DNA of 64,000 nt from Dechloromonas sp. HYN0024. GTDB lineage: Bacteria; Pseudomonadota; Gammaproteobacteria; Burkholderiales; Rhodocyclaceae. This document shows, piece by piece, positions 1-8,770 of this stretch; position 1 is the first letter of the stretch, and each line of letters opens with the position of its first letter. The stretch covers positions 1,630,501 through 1,694,500 of the forward strand of contig NZ_CP031842.1 in NCBI RefSeq assembly GCF_003441615.1, in the 5' to 3' direction. Position numbers and translations under genes: made by a program. The notes beneath the pieces are model-generated. The model did no database searches, had not been told where the DNA came from, and saw only the letters and a program-made list of their open reading frames with translations.

Positions 1-1024
1 CGGCGCTGACAATGTCGGCCCCCATGCTGGTCAGGAAGCGCACCTGCATGCCGACCAGATCGGGATCGCCGGCCAGGGCGACGCGGGCGAAGCCGATCAT
101 GAAGTGGCTATCGACCATCGCATCCTGCAACTGGGCACGATGACGCTCGATCTTCTCCGGCACTGGCTTGCCGGAAATGTCAGCCAGCGCTTGCGTAAAG
201 GCATCGCAATCATCGAGGCCCATGAGCCCGGCAAAGTGATGATCGGGTACGCCCGTACGCGCTTTCAGAAGTATCGCTGCCTTGTGCAGCGACGGGCCCA
301 CCACCAAGGTGGCGGCCGACTCGCCCATGATCTCGATTTCCGAGCGCGGCGTACCACCGATGGTCAGGGATGAGGTTTCCGCCTCGACCAGATGACCATC
401 CAGTGAATCACCGATATCCGGCACAACCACCGGGCGCAGGCCAAAGGCTTCGATCCACTCCTTGATGGCCTCGATATCACCCGGCGTCAGCATGGCCGAG
501 GCCAGCACATTGACCTGCTTCGGCCGCTTGCCGGCGTTCTGCCCTTCCGGCACGAGGGTCTCGATCAGGGCTTCGATGGCCATCGCGTAACCGCTTTCCA
601 GGCAACCGACGTAATCCGGCGTGTTGACCGGGACGACTGCGACATGGGCGAATTCCGGATGGGCCGCGCGAAAATCGCGGACCGAACGGCGAATATCGCA
701 ACCCTGCGTTTCCGAGAGGCCGGTGGTCACCAGCCCGATGATGTCCGGCTTGCTTTTGTCCGAGAGGGTACGCAGTGCCTCGATCACATTGTCATCGGCC
801 CCCATGATGCTCGACACCTGATCCATCGCCGTCGTTTGTAGGGGAATCGGCTCGCGGAAGTGACGGACAAAGAAAACCTTGCCGAAGGCGGTGCAGCCCT
901 GCGAGCCATGCATCAGCGGCAAGCTGCGGTTGAGCCCGAGAAAGGCCAGCGAGGCGCCAATGGTCTGGCTGACCTTGAGCGGATTGACGGCCAGCGCTTT
1001 TTTGGAGAGGAATATTTCAGCCAT
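1..1024 (-). CDS. nifN: NifN, nitrogenase FeMo-cofactor scaffold subunit (3' end cut by window edge)
   Basis: NifN pairs with NifE to form the cytoplasmic NifE2N2 scaffold on which the FeMo-cofactor precursor is matured. About 341 residues are visible from the ATG at 1024. The N-terminus has the component-1-like nitrogenase fold, with the HGSQGCTAF motif around residues 39-47 (Cys44 a likely cluster ligand) and [13 protein letters not shown] further on. The C-terminal part lies beyond position 1. It follows nifE by 9 bp and is surely cotranscribed with it from the sigma-54 promoter at 2465-2479. The alternative, nifK, is less likely because the N-terminal sequence matches NifN style ([17 protein letters not shown]) and nifE is directly upstream. 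Confidence 0.95.
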   Translation of the reverse strand, partial: MAEIFLSKKALAVNPLKVSQTIGASLAFLGLNRSLPLMHGSQGCTAFGKVFFVRHFREPIPLQTTAMDQVSSIMGADDNVIEALRTLSDKSKPDIIGLVTTGLSETQGCDIRRSVRDFRAAHPEFAHVAVVPVNTPDYVGCLESGYAMAIEALIETLVPEGQNAGKRPKQVNVLASAMLTPGDIEAIKEWIEAFGLRPVVVPDIGDSLDGHLVEAETSSLTIGGTPRSEIEIMGESAATLVVGPSLHKAAILLKARTGVPDHHFAGLMGLDDCDAFTQALADISGKPVPEKIERHRAQLQDAMVDSHFMIGFARVALAGDPDLVGMQVRFLTSMGADIVSA

Positions 1025-1033
1025 GATTTTTCC

Positions 1034-2434
1034 TTACGCCGCCAGCACGGTGCCCGGCCCGCTCTGCTTCGCCCACGGCGCAGGTTTGCGGACAGCAGCC
1101 CACACCGGACTTTCCATGGAGAGGGCCAACTGGCGGGCCAGTTCGACCATGCCGTCATAGCCGGCATAGCCGAATTCACGCTCCTGATTGATATCGAGGA
1201 AGGGAATCCGCGCCTTGAGCGCCGTGTAGAGATTTCGGCCGCCGGCGATCAGGATATCGGCCCGGTACTCGTGATACGTCGACAGCAGCGCTTTCGGGCT
1301 GCCATCGTCGATCATCTTGGTGTCCTCGCCCATCAGTTCGCGGATGCGCGCCTTGTCTTCCTCGGTTGATTTTTTGGTGCCGGTGGCCACCACCTTCATG
1401 CCCAGATCCTGCAAGGCTGAAACAATCGACCACGATTTGACGCCGCCGGTATAGAGCAGGACACGCTTGTCCTTGAGGCGGGCACGCCAGGGTTCAAGCG
1501 CGGCATGGGCCTTGGCTTCTTCACGGGCGATGACTGCCTCGGTCCGCGCCGTCAGGTCGGGGTCGCCGATCAGCCGGGCGAAATCGCGCAGGGCGTTGGA
1601 GACATCCTGGACACCGTAGAAACTCCCCTCGAAGAAGGGCTGGCCGTAGGTATCCTGCATCTTGCGCGCCACGTTGAGCAAGGCCTTGGCACACACCACC
1701 ATATTCACCCTGGCCCGGTGCATGGTCTGCACCTCATGGAAGCGTGAGTCGCCGGACAGGGTGCAGAGTATGCGCAGACCAAGCTCGTCGAAGAGCGGTG
1801 CGACATGCCAGAACTCACCGGCGATGTTGTATTCGCCGATCAGGTTCACATCGTAAGTCGGCAGTCCATCGGCGCGCTGTTTGGCCGGTTCCGGCTCGGC
1901 CGTGCCGATGACGTATTTGAACATCGCCTCGCCGGCCAGCCGGTTACCGAGATTCTTGGTCCCGTAAAAACCGGCCGCATCGACCGGCACCGTCGGTACG
2001 CCCCAGCGTTCGGTCGCCGCCTTGCAGACGGCCCCAACATCATCGCCAATCAGCGCGGTGACGCAGGTGTTGTAGATAAAGACGGCTTTGGGCGCATAGC
2101 TGTCGATGGCCTGCTTGATGGCATGAAACAGCCGCTTCTCGCCCCGCCCCATAACCACATCGGTTTCCGACAGGTCGGTCGTCATGCCGATCTTGTACAG
2201 CGTCACGCCGGAAGAACGCGTCCCCCGGTTGTCCCAGGACGACCCGGCACAGGCAATCGGCCCGTGCACAATGTGGGCAACATCGGCTATCGGCAGCAAG
2301 GCAATCTGCGCGCCGTCAAAGGAACATCCACCAGCCGTCGCCCCCGGTTTGGGTTTGGCGCAACCGGACTTTTCCTTCGTATTATGGCTACAGGCGGGCT
2401 CATCGAGCAGGGCCTGGATTTCGCTGGCTTTCAT
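1034..2434 (-). CDS. nifE: NifE, nitrogenase FeMo-cofactor scaffold subunit
   Basis: NifE is the alpha-like partner of the NifEN scaffold in FeMo-cofactor biosynthesis. The 466-residue product has the family's usual length. Visible features are an N-terminal Cys-containing segment, the GGCSFDGAQ motif (Cys37), [15 protein letters not shown] (Cys62) and the [11 protein letters not shown] motif. I chose the ATG at 2434 because a GGAG ribosome-binding site lies 7 bases upstream; an in-frame GTG at 2446 would add four residues but overlaps that site. It is separated from rnfH by 125 bp that carry their own sigma-54 promoter and NifA site, so nifEN can be transcribed independently of rnf. Confidence 0.97.
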   Translation of the reverse strand: MKASEIQALLDEPACSHNTKEKSGCAKPKPGATAGGCSFDGAQIALLPIADVAHIVHGPIACAGSSWDNRGTRSSGVTLYKIGMTTDLSETDVVMGRGEKRLFHAIKQAIDSYAPKAVFIYNTCVTALIGDDVGAVCKAATERWGVPTVPVDAAGFYGTKNLGNRLAGEAMFKYVIGTAEPEPAKQRADGLPTYDVNLIGEYNIAGEFWHVAPLFDELGLRILCTLSGDSRFHEVQTMHRARVNMVVCAKALLNVARKMQDTYGQPFFEGSFYGVQDVSNALRDFARLIGDPDLTARTEAVIAREEAKAHAALEPWRARLKDKRVLLYTGGVKSWSIVSALQDLGMKVVATGTKKSTEEDKARIRELMGEDTKMIDDGSPKALLSTYHEYRADILIAGGRNLYTALKARIPFLDINQEREFGYAGYDGMVELARQLALSMESPVWAAVRKPAPWAKQSGPGTVLAA

Positions 2435-2464
2435 GCTGTTCTCCACAGGTCTTAACCCTAACCA

Positions 2465-2479
2465 GCAAGATGGATGCCA
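2465..2479 (-). promoter_or_regulatory. sigma-54 (-24/-12) promoter of nifEN
   Basis: Read on the minus strand the sequence is TGGCATCCATCTTGC, with GG and GC at the exact spacing of the TGGCAC-N5-TTGC consensus. The predicted start is near 2453, about 19 bases before the nifE ATG. Confidence 0.85.
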
Positions 2480-2522
2480 CCCCTAACCAACTGTTTTAAC
2501 GCCATTATTTTATTTTTTACTT

Positions 2523-2538
2523 TGTCACAAAGGCGACA
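2523..2538 (-). promoter_or_regulatory. NifA upstream activator sequence for nifEN
   Basis: TGTCACAAAGGCGACA is a perfect TGT-N10-ACA NifA site. It is centred about 77 bp upstream of the predicted nifE transcription start and lies in the gap between rnfH and nifE. Confidence 0.85.
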
Positions 2539-2559
2539 ATCCCGACACCCGCATCGCTT

Positions 2560-2832
2560 TCAATCGTCTTCATTCATGTCCCGACGCGGCACGGTTTCCG
2601 GGTCGGCGATGATGCCGCGATAAATCTCGATGCGGTCGCCCGGCTTGAGACCGGCATCGAGCTTGACCAGGCGGCCGTAAACGCCGACCTTCTGGGCGCT
2701 CAGGTCGATGTGCGGGAACTGCTTGAGGATGCCGGAGCGCTCAATGGCCTGGTGGACCGATGACTCGTCGGGCACTTCGATATTGAGCCAGATCTGCTGA
2801 CCCGGCTCGGAATAGGCAACACCGATCTGCAT
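2560..2832 (-). CDS. rnfH: RnfH family protein
   Basis: A 90-residue ubiquitin-like-fold protein of the RnfH family, which accompanies nif-linked rnf operons; its exact role is unknown. The sequence runs MQIGVAYSE at the start, with KVGVYGRLVKLDAGLKPGDRIEIYRG in the middle (residues about 48-73), typical of the family. AAGGAG lies 10 bases before the ATG. It is the last gene of the rnf run and follows rnfD by 15 bp. Confidence 0.93.
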   Translation of the reverse strand: MQIGVAYSEPGQQIWLNIEVPDESSVHQAIERSGILKQFPHIDLSAQKVGVYGRLVKLDAGLKPGDRIEIYRGIIADPETVPRRDMNEDD

Positions 2833-2847
2833 GGCGTCTTATCTCCT

Positions 2848-3921
2848 TCAGTTGCTCGTCGGCAAAGGTTTACCCTTGCGGTCACGGCCATAAATACGCG
2901 GTTTGAAATAGGTGTCGATGATCGGCGTCATCGAGTTCATGAGCAGCACCGCGAAGGCCACGCCTTCGGGATAGCCGGCCCAGGTCCGGATGATGTAGGT
3001 GAAGACGCCGCAGCCGAAGCCGAAGATCAACTGGCCGCGCGGCGCATTGGGCGAAGTCACATAGTCGGTGGCGATGAAGAAGGAACCGAGCAACGCACCG
3101 CCAGATAGCAGATGCGTGCCCATATCGAGATAACGCGCCGGATCGACGGCGTGCAGGATGGCGGCCGGAATGGCGATGCCGGCCAGCATGGCGAGCGGGA
3201 TATGCCAGGTGATCAGGCGCAGGCCAATCATCGCCACACCACCGGCAGCGATCAGCCAGGCTGCGGTTTCACCAAGGCTGCCGGGGCGGTAGCCGAGCGC
3301 CGAGACGGCGGGCGCATGCAGGCCAGACTCGAGCAGGTCGATGCCCCGCGACAGTTCGGTCTTGGCATAACCGAGCATGGTCGCACTGGTCACCGCGTCG
3401 AAGGCCGGCGGCACGCCGCGCAGCACGATAAGCAGGCCTTCCAGTGGCCCTGGCGCGCCCAGGGTGAACATCGGCAGCGGCGTCACCCAGGCCGTCATCT
3501 GGACCGGGAAGGAAATCAGCACGGCCACCCGGGCGACCATGGCCGGATTGAACAGGTTCTGCCCCAACCCACCGAATGCCTGCTTGCCCAGCATGGTGGC
3601 GAACAGACCGGCAAACACGGCGATCCACCAGGGTGCCCAGGGCGGCAGGGAAACAGCCAGTAGCCAGCCGGTCAGCACGGCAGAGCCGTCCATCAGCACA
3701 GGCCTGGCCGGGCGATTTTGCAGGCGCAGGGAAAATGCCTCGCCGAGCATGGCGGCACCGACGGTAAATAGCCACACATAGACCGACGGCCAGCCATATA
3801 GCCAGAAACCGTAAAGTGTGGCTGGGGCCAGCGCCAGCATGACCAGCTCCATGATGCGGGCCGGACTGTTGGTCGTCGTCGTGTGCGGTGCGGCAACGGG
3901 AGTAACGAACGTTTGGCTCAT
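2848..3921 (-). CDS. rnfD: RnfD, flavinylated membrane subunit of the Rnf complex
   Basis: RnfD is a membrane subunit of the ion-motive ferredoxin:NAD+ oxidoreductase (Rnf). In diazotrophs Rnf is thought to run in reverse and supply reduced ferredoxin or flavodoxin to nitrogenase. The 357-residue product has many hydrophobic helices and the motif DAVTSATM at 175-182, in which Thr181 is the expected covalent FMN site (known of the NqrB/RnfD family). Its ATG overlaps the rnfC stop by 4 bp (ATGA), indicating translational coupling. Confidence 0.96.
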   Translation of the reverse strand: MSQTFVTPVAAPHTTTTNSPARIMELVMLALAPATLYGFWLYGWPSVYVWLFTVGAAMLGEAFSLRLQNRPARPVLMDGSAVLTGWLLAVSLPPWAPWWIAVFAGLFATMLGKQAFGGLGQNLFNPAMVARVAVLISFPVQMTAWVTPLPMFTLGAPGPLEGLLIVLRGVPPAFDAVTSATMLGYAKTELSRGIDLLESGLHAPAVSALGYRPGSLGETAAWLIAAGGVAMIGLRLITWHIPLAMLAGIAIPAAILHAVDPARYLDMGTHLLSGGALLGSFFIATDYVTSPNAPRGQLIFGFGCGVFTYIIRTWAGYPEGVAFAVLLMNSMTPIIDTYFKPRIYGRDRKGKPLPTSN

Positions 3922-5426
3922 GCGGAAGCTCCCTCGGTTTTTTCAGCGACTGGACTGGCTGAGGCAGCCGCCAGCTTGGCCGCCTCGCGCTCGGCCTTGC
4001 GTTTGGCTGCGGCTTCCGCCTTTTCACGGTTCTCGCGTTCGACCCGCGCCGTCTTGGCTTCAGCTAGGCGCTTCGTCGCATCGGTACGCAATTTGGTCCG
4101 TTCGGCCGCCGTCAGTTCACCCTTGGCGTGGCTAAAGTACTGAACGAGCGGAATGTGCGACGGACAGACATAGGCGCAGCAGCCGCAGGAAATGCAGTCA
4201 CCCAGCGCGTAGGCTTCAGCCCCCTCAAGATCACCGACCTTGATACGGGCGGCCATTTCGAGCGGCAGCAGGCCCATCGGACAGGCCTTGGTGCAATTGC
4301 CGCAGCGAATGCACGGTCCGGCATCCGGGACGAAGGCTTCGGCGGCGTCGAAGGCGAGGATGCCGGAAGCCCCCTTGACGATGGGAATGCGGTCATGGAG
4401 AAGCGGCGTGCCCATCATCGGCCCGCCGAGAATCAGGCGCGACGGCGCTTCCTTGAGGCCGACAAAGGCCAGCAGTTCGCCGATCATCGTACCGAGCGGC
4501 GCATAAACATTACCCGGCGTGACGATGGCCCCACCATTGAGCGTGACGATGCGCTCGACCAGTGGCTGGGCCAGACGAATGGCCTTGTGCACCGCGGCGC
4601 AGGTCGACACGTTATGGACCAGCACCCCGACTTCGGCGGCACGGGCATCGGAAGGAACCTCCTTGCCGGTCAGTGTCTGGATCAACTGCTTGTCTGACCC
4701 CATCGGGTAGCGAGCCGGAACCGGGCGGATTTTCACTTCCGGATAGGCAGCCGCCGCGACACGCATGGCGGCAATGGCTTCCGGCTTGTTGTCCTCAATT
4801 CCGACCAGCGCCTCGCTGGCACCAATCGAATGCATGATCAGGCGCGCCCCATCGACCACCATCTCGGGGAAGTCGCGCATGATGCGGTCGTCACTCGACA
4901 GATAAGGCTCGCACTCGCCGCCATTGACGATCAAGGTCGACACTTTCAGGCGCTTGCCCAGGGCGAATTTGACGGCCGACGGGAAGGTCGCCCCACCCAG
5001 GCCGACCACCCCGGCCAGAGCAGCGCGCCGGGCGATTTCCTCGGGCGCGGCAGCAAACGGATCAGCCAGCGGCTCAGCCTCAAGCCAGCGATTCTGACCG
5101 TCCGAATCGATGGTGATTGCCTTGAACGGCAGGCCCGACGGATGCGGCGCGGTGACTTCGCCGACGGCGCTGATCGTCCCGGAAACCGGGGCGTGGATGG
5201 GCGCCGAGATATTGCCCTGCGCCTCGGCGATCAGCTCACCCTTGCGCACTTTCTGGCCGACCAGGACGACCGGCCGGGCAGCCCCGCCAACGTGCTGATG
5301 CAATGGCATGAAGACCCGTTCAGGCGAAGGAAACAGGCGCAGCGGCACATCCGCCGCCGGACGCTTGTGATCCTCCGGATGGACGCCCCAACTGGGCGAC
5401 TTCAGAAAGCGGTCAAGAAATCCCAT
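3918..5426 (-). CDS. rnfC: RnfC, NADH/FMN and 4Fe-4S subunit of the Rnf complex
   Basis: RnfC is the peripheral subunit that contacts NAD(H) and passes electrons through two [4Fe-4S] clusters. The 502-residue product shows a biotinyl/lipoyl-like N-terminal fold (residues about 45-90), the flavin/NADH loop GLGGATFP (142-149), NGGECEPY (168-175), an SLBB-like section, and two ferredoxin motifs with cysteines at 372/375/378/382 and 411/414/417/421. The last 70 residues are a Lys/Ala/Glu-rich tail, shorter than the long repeat tail of E. coli RsxC. Confidence 0.97.
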   Translation of the reverse strand: MGFLDRFLKSPSWGVHPEDHKRPAADVPLRLFPSPERVFMPLHQHVGGAARPVVLVGQKVRKGELIAEAQGNISAPIHAPVSGTISAVGEVTAPHPSGLPFKAITIDSDGQNRWLEAEPLADPFAAAPEEIARRAALAGVVGLGGATFPSAVKFALGKRLKVSTLIVNGGECEPYLSSDDRIMRDFPEMVVDGARLIMHSIGASEALVGIEDNKPEAIAAMRVAAAAYPEVKIRPVPARYPMGSDKQLIQTLTGKEVPSDARAAEVGVLVHNVSTCAAVHKAIRLAQPLVERIVTLNGGAIVTPGNVYAPLGTMIGELLAFVGLKEAPSRLILGGPMMGTPLLHDRIPIVKGASGILAFDAAEAFVPDAGPCIRCGNCTKACPMGLLPLEMAARIKVGDLEGAEAYALGDCISCGCCAYVCPSHIPLVQYFSHAKGELTAAERTKLRTDATKRLAEAKTARVERENREKAEAAAKRKAEREAAKLAAASASPVAEKTEGASA

Positions 5427-5436
5427 CGTTGTATCC

Positions 5437-5970
5437 TCAGCTATGGGCGGACGCCGGCTTCGGCCAGGTCCAGTGTTGCAGCGTGACGGGAATCGGCATC
5501 ATGCCGAGCGCTTCGGTCGGGCAGACATCAACGCAGGATGAGCAGCCGGTGCAGGCTTCGCGGATGACGTTATGGATCTGCTTGGCAGCACCGATGATGG
5601 CATCAGTCGGGCAGACCTTCATGCAGCGGCAGCAGCCGATGCAGATTTCCTCGGTGACCTCGGCGATCTGCGGGCCGCTGTCGGAGACTTGAGACAGATC
5701 GACCTTGATCCCCAGCTTGGCGGCGAGCGCTTCGGCCGTCGCTTTGCCCCCCGGCGGACACAGGGTCACCGGGGCTTCCCCCTTGGCCAGCGCCACCGCC
5801 GCCTGGGCGCAACCGACGTAGCCGCACTGCCCGCACTGAGAACCGGGCAGCATGGCCTGCAGTTCGGCCTCGATCGGGTTCTCCTCGACGGCCAGATAGC
5901 GTGATGCAACCCCGAGCACGCTGCCGAGGGTCAGGCCCATCGCGGCAAGACTTCCTACTGACATCAACAT
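5437..5970 (-). CDS. rnfB: RnfB, ferredoxin-like electron entry subunit of the Rnf complex
   Basis: The 177-residue protein has an N-terminal membrane anchor (about residues 5-25), a 4Fe-4S domain with Cys46, Cys49, Cys54 and Cys71, and two ferredoxin motifs with cysteines at 110/113/116/120 and 140/143/146/150. RnfB is taken to be the site where soluble ferredoxin exchanges electrons with the complex. It ends 10 bp before rnfC and starts 34 bp after rnfA. Confidence 0.97.
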   Translation of the reverse strand: MLMSVGSLAAMGLTLGSVLGVASRYLAVEENPIEAELQAMLPGSQCGQCGYVGCAQAAVALAKGEAPVTLCPPGGKATAEALAAKLGIKVDLSQVSDSGPQIAEVTEEICIGCCRCMKVCPTDAIIGAAKQIHNVIREACTGCSSCVDVCPTEALGMMPIPVTLQHWTWPKPASAHS

Positions 5971-6004
5971 GCTGACTCTCCTTCCGGCGTGTTTTTTTGC
6001 ATGA

Positions 6005-6586
6005 TTAGCCCGTCGCTATCCCCGAAAAACCCATGAATGCCATGGCCAGCATGCCGGCCACGATGAAGGCAATCGGGGGCCCGGCGAACAGTCGGGGCAC
6101 GTGGGCCAGCACGAGACGCTCACGCAGGCCGGCGAAAATGATCATGACCAGGCTGTAACCAACCGACGAGGCAAAGGCGAACATGGTCGAACTCAGAAAG
6201 CCCATCTTGCCTTCGACCAGCAGTAGCGCCACACCCAGTACGGCACAGTTGGTGGTGATCAGGGGCAGGTAAATGCCGAGCATCTGGAACAGGCTGGGCG
6301 ACACCTTCTTGATGGTCATTTCGGTAAATTGGACGGCGCTGGCGATGACCAGAATGAAGGTCACGGTACGCAGGAAGCCAAGCCCGTAGGCATCGAGCAG
6401 ATAGGTCTGGACGGCCCAGTCAGCCATTGACGAGACGGTAATCACGAAGGTGGTGGCCAACCCCATGCCGGCCGCCGTATCGACCCTCGTCGTCACCCCC
6501 ATGAAGGAGCACAGACCAAGGAAGCGGGCGAGGATCACGTTGTTCACCAGAGCCGCGCCAATCATCATCAGGGCAAATTCTTTCAT
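6005..6586 (-). CDS. rnfA: RnfA, integral membrane subunit of the Rnf complex
   Basis: A 193-residue protein of about six membrane helices, of the RnfA/NqrE family, which forms with RnfE the membrane core holding an iron-sulfur centre. The conserved LGLCSFMGVTTR segment (residues 24-35) and ITTNCAVLGVALL (about 110-122) carry the two family cysteines. It starts 9 bp after the rseC-like gene. Confidence 0.96.
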   Translation of the reverse strand: MKEFALMMIGAALVNNVILARFLGLCSFMGVTTRVDTAAGMGLATTFVITVSSMADWAVQTYLLDAYGLGFLRTVTFILVIASAVQFTEMTIKKVSPSLFQMLGIYLPLITTNCAVLGVALLLVEGKMGFLSSTMFAFASSVGYSLVMIIFAGLRERLVLAHVPRLFAGPPIAFIVAGMLAMAFMGFSGIATG

Positions 6587-6595
6587 CGCTTTTTC

Positions 6596-7132
6596 CTAAA
6601 CAGTGCCGCAGGTTTCGTCAGGTCGCGCCCGCCGCAGGAAATGCGGGGCCAGATCGCCTTTCGCCGCCAGACGACGCGCCTTGAAGCGCCCCACGAGCAG
6701 GCCGAGCGCCAGGCCGCCAGCCATGCTGAACAGGGTGGTCAGATCATCACCAAGCAGTGACTGGGCGACCGAGGCGGCAGTCAGGGCAAAGAGCAAGGGA
6801 ACGCCGTAGGCGGTCATGGCGGCGTTGAGCAAGGCGCTTTCGCTGATACCGACGACAAGCCTGTCACCCTCACGAAAGCCCAACGCCCCATCCGGGTTAT
6901 CAAGATAGAAGCGGCGTGCCTGCAGGCGACTGGTCACCGTGCCGATACCCACCTCCTCGCGCGAACTGACGCCGCAACTGGCACTTGACGCACAGTGGCC
7001 GCAACTGGTCGTCTGCTCCGGTTCCAGCCAGGCCAGATCGCCATCGACGCGGACGACGCGGGCGATCCCTTCAACCGAGCGCACGGCGGCGGTTGAATCA
7101 GTTGGCGAGGGTTTCAGGTGAATGGTGGGCAT
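6596..7132 (-). CDS. RseC/MucC family membrane protein inside the rnf operon
   Basis: A 178-residue protein with the RseC/MucC layout: an N-terminal beta domain with a Cys cluster (CGHCASSASCG), then two membrane helices and a short basic tail. In E. coli RseC is linked to SigE control and to reduction of SoxR together with Rsx/Rnf, so its place between rnfE and rnfA suggests an Rnf accessory or assembly role (inference). I chose the ATG at 7132, two bases after the rnfE stop, over an upstream TTG. Confidence 0.85.
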   Translation of the reverse strand: MPTIHLKPSPTDSTAAVRSVEGIARVVRVDGDLAWLEPEQTTSCGHCASSASCGVSSREEVGIGTVTSRLQARRFYLDNPDGALGFREGDRLVVGISESALLNAAMTAYGVPLLFALTAASVAQSLLGDDLTTLFSMAGGLALGLLVGRFKARRLAAKGDLAPHFLRRARPDETCGTV

Positions 7133-7134
7133 GA

Positions 7135-7809
7135 TCAAACGGCGTGGGCGCCGGCCATCTGGATTTCCTTGCCGGCGCGCAGGTCGAGCAGGCGCTTGCC
7201 GACGACGAGAAGGCCGGTGACGATGAAACCACCGGGGGGCAGAATCATCATCAGGACGCCCATGTCAGCCGGCAGCAGGCGCAATTCAATCGCCTTGAAG
7301 CTCGGCCCGAGGAGCAGTGAGGCATCGGCAAACAGAGTGCCGGAGCCAATGATTTCGCGCACCGCGCCAATCACCGTCAAGGCGATGGTGAAGCCGAGGC
7401 CCATGAACAGGCCATCGAGAAACGCCGGGAACGGCGGCTGCTTGGCGGCAAAGGCTTCAAGCCGGGCAAGCGGCAGGCAGTTCGACACAATCAGCGGAAT
7501 GAACAGGCCGAGCACCTTGTACAACTCGTGCATCCAGGCATTCATGCCGAGGTCGACCACCGTTACCATCGCCGCCACGATGAGGATATAGACGGGAATC
7601 CGCACCTCCGTCGTGATCCGGTTGCGGAAGACGGCAACCAGATAACTCGAGGCCGCCATCACCACGGCGGTGGCGAGTCCCATGCCGAAGCCGTTGGTGG
7701 CGCTGGTCGTCATCGCCATCGACGGACACATGCCGAGGAGCATGCTGAAGACGCCATTGTTGTCCCACAGGCCATCCTTCATGATTGTCTTGTAGTTGCC
7801 GTTTGCCAT
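7135..7809 (-). CDS. rnfE: RnfE, integral membrane subunit of the Rnf complex
   Basis: The 224-residue product matches RnfE/NqrD: an N-terminal NGVFSMLLGMCPSMAMTTSA segment and IVSNCLPLARLEAFA near residue 111, each with a conserved Cys, in a six-helix membrane protein. The ATG comes 1 bp after the rnfG stop, so the two are translationally coupled. Confidence 0.96.
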   Translation of the reverse strand: MANGNYKTIMKDGLWDNNGVFSMLLGMCPSMAMTTSATNGFGMGLATAVVMAASSYLVAVFRNRITTEVRIPVYILIVAAMVTVVDLGMNAWMHELYKVLGLFIPLIVSNCLPLARLEAFAAKQPPFPAFLDGLFMGLGFTIALTVIGAVREIIGSGTLFADASLLLGPSFKAIELRLLPADMGVLMMILPPGGFIVTGLLVVGKRLLDLRAGKEIQMAGAHAV

Positions 7810-7810
7810 G

Positions 7811-8455
7811 TCAGTCGCCCTTCGTCAAAACTGCCTGGTTCTCTGCGAAAAATTCCAGCCCGCTGCGAATTGCCTTGAGCACGGCACGGGGCGTGATGGT
7901 GGCACCCGCGAACTGATCGAAATCACCGCCATCCTTCTTCACCTTCCAGCGCTCCAGCGGCGGGTTGCCCAGCGACAGGCCGGTGAAGCGCTCGATCCAC
8001 GGCCCTTTCTTGGCTTCGATCTTGTCGCCCAGACCCGGTGTTTCCTTGTGGGCCAGGACGCGCACGCCGAGCAATTTGCCGTCAGCAGCGATGCCCATCA
8101 TCAATTTCATTTCACCGGCATAGCCGCTGCCAAAAATTTCGTAGGCCACCCCGGTCACCTGCCCGTTCTTGCGGGCGCGAAAGACAATCAGCTCCTTGCC
8201 TTCGGCATTGACCATGTTCAAGGTATCGGTCACCGGGTTGTTGTCGTGCAACTCATCCGGCAGCACCTGGCTCAGCGAGTTCTGTTTGTCCTCGATGGCC
8301 CGCGCCCCGATGTCGTCAAAGGTGATCGCATCAGTGACCGCCAGCAACAAGCCGAAACCCAGACAGAACAGGCCGAGGATCAGGCCGTGCCTGAACATTC
8401 TGGCTTGGCTGGCAGCAGCAACAGTTGAATCGGGCGCGGTTTGAGAAGTGGTCAT
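7811..8455 (-). CDS. rnfG: RnfG, covalently flavinylated subunit of the Rnf complex
   Basis: A 214-residue protein with one N-terminal membrane anchor (about 21-43) and a periplasmic FMN-binding domain. The flavinylation motif DQFAGATIT (180-188) is present, with Thr186 as the likely FMN acceptor for ApbE (family knowledge). It is the first gene of the rnf operon and is preceded by a sigma-54 promoter at 8489-8503. Confidence 0.96.
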   Translation of the reverse strand: MTTSQTAPDSTVAAASQARMFRHGLILGLFCLGFGLLLAVTDAITFDDIGARAIEDKQNSLSQVLPDELHDNNPVTDTLNMVNAEGKELIVFRARKNGQVTGVAYEIFGSGYAGEMKLMMGIAADGKLLGVRVLAHKETPGLGDKIEAKKGPWIERFTGLSLGNPPLERWKVKKDGGDFDQFAGATITPRAVLKAIRSGLEFFAENQAVLTKGD

Positions 8456-8488
8456 GGTCTGCTGGCGGATTGGTTTGATACCGGTTTA

Positions 8489-8503
8489 GCAGCTTCCATG
8501 CCA
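8489..8503 (-). promoter_or_regulatory. sigma-54 promoter of the rnf operon
   Basis: On the minus strand TGGCATGGAAGCTGC has the GG and GC doublets at the required spacing. Predicted start near 8477, 22 bases before the rnfG ATG. Confidence 0.75.
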
Positions 8504-8639
8504 ATCGCAGCCAGCACCCTGATGCACCATAAAAGACCGATATTCCCGGCCCTTTTGCCCTTATGCCTCGAAAAATAGCCCGCGTTCCTCGCGACAGACC
8601 CCTGGCGCACAAATCCGGTGCCTTTTTCACCCCGCCGAA

Positions 8640-8655
8640 TGTCGCAAACGCAACA
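8640..8655. promoter_or_regulatory. NifA upstream activator sequence shared by rnf and nifLA
   Basis: TGTCGCAAACGCAACA is a perfect TGT-N10-ACA site. It lies between two divergent sigma-54 elements, about 170 bp from the predicted rnfG start and about 98 bp from the predicted nifL start. It is the only such site I found in the 315-bp intergenic region. Confidence 0.8.
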
Positions 8656-8719
8656 TTAAATTCGTCGCATTTGCTCCGAATCCTTGCTACAAGCGACGCG
8701 CAGGCCAATTGCTGCACCG

Positions 8720-8734
8720 CGGCATGAATCGTGC
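8720..8734 (+). promoter_or_regulatory. candidate sigma-54 promoter of nifLA
   Basis: CGGCATGAATCGTGC matches the -24/-12 spacing with the GG and GC invariant doublets, but the first T and one T of TTGC are changed. Predicted start near 8746, 25 bases before the nifL ATG. Weaker than the other elements. Confidence 0.55.
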
Positions 8735-8770
8735 TATCACCACTAAAACGATTGTCAGAGGAGCTCGTTC

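Noticed and set aside
3112..5486. long open frames on the plus strand across rnfD/rnfC (for example 3112-3663, 4830-5486)
   Set aside because: They are antisense to clear rnf genes, have no family motifs and are Arg/Gly/His-rich, as expected of GC-rich shadow frames.
8520..8535. TGCACCAT as an NtrC site before rnf/nifL
   Set aside because: Only one half of the palindrome is present; no matching half at the right distance.
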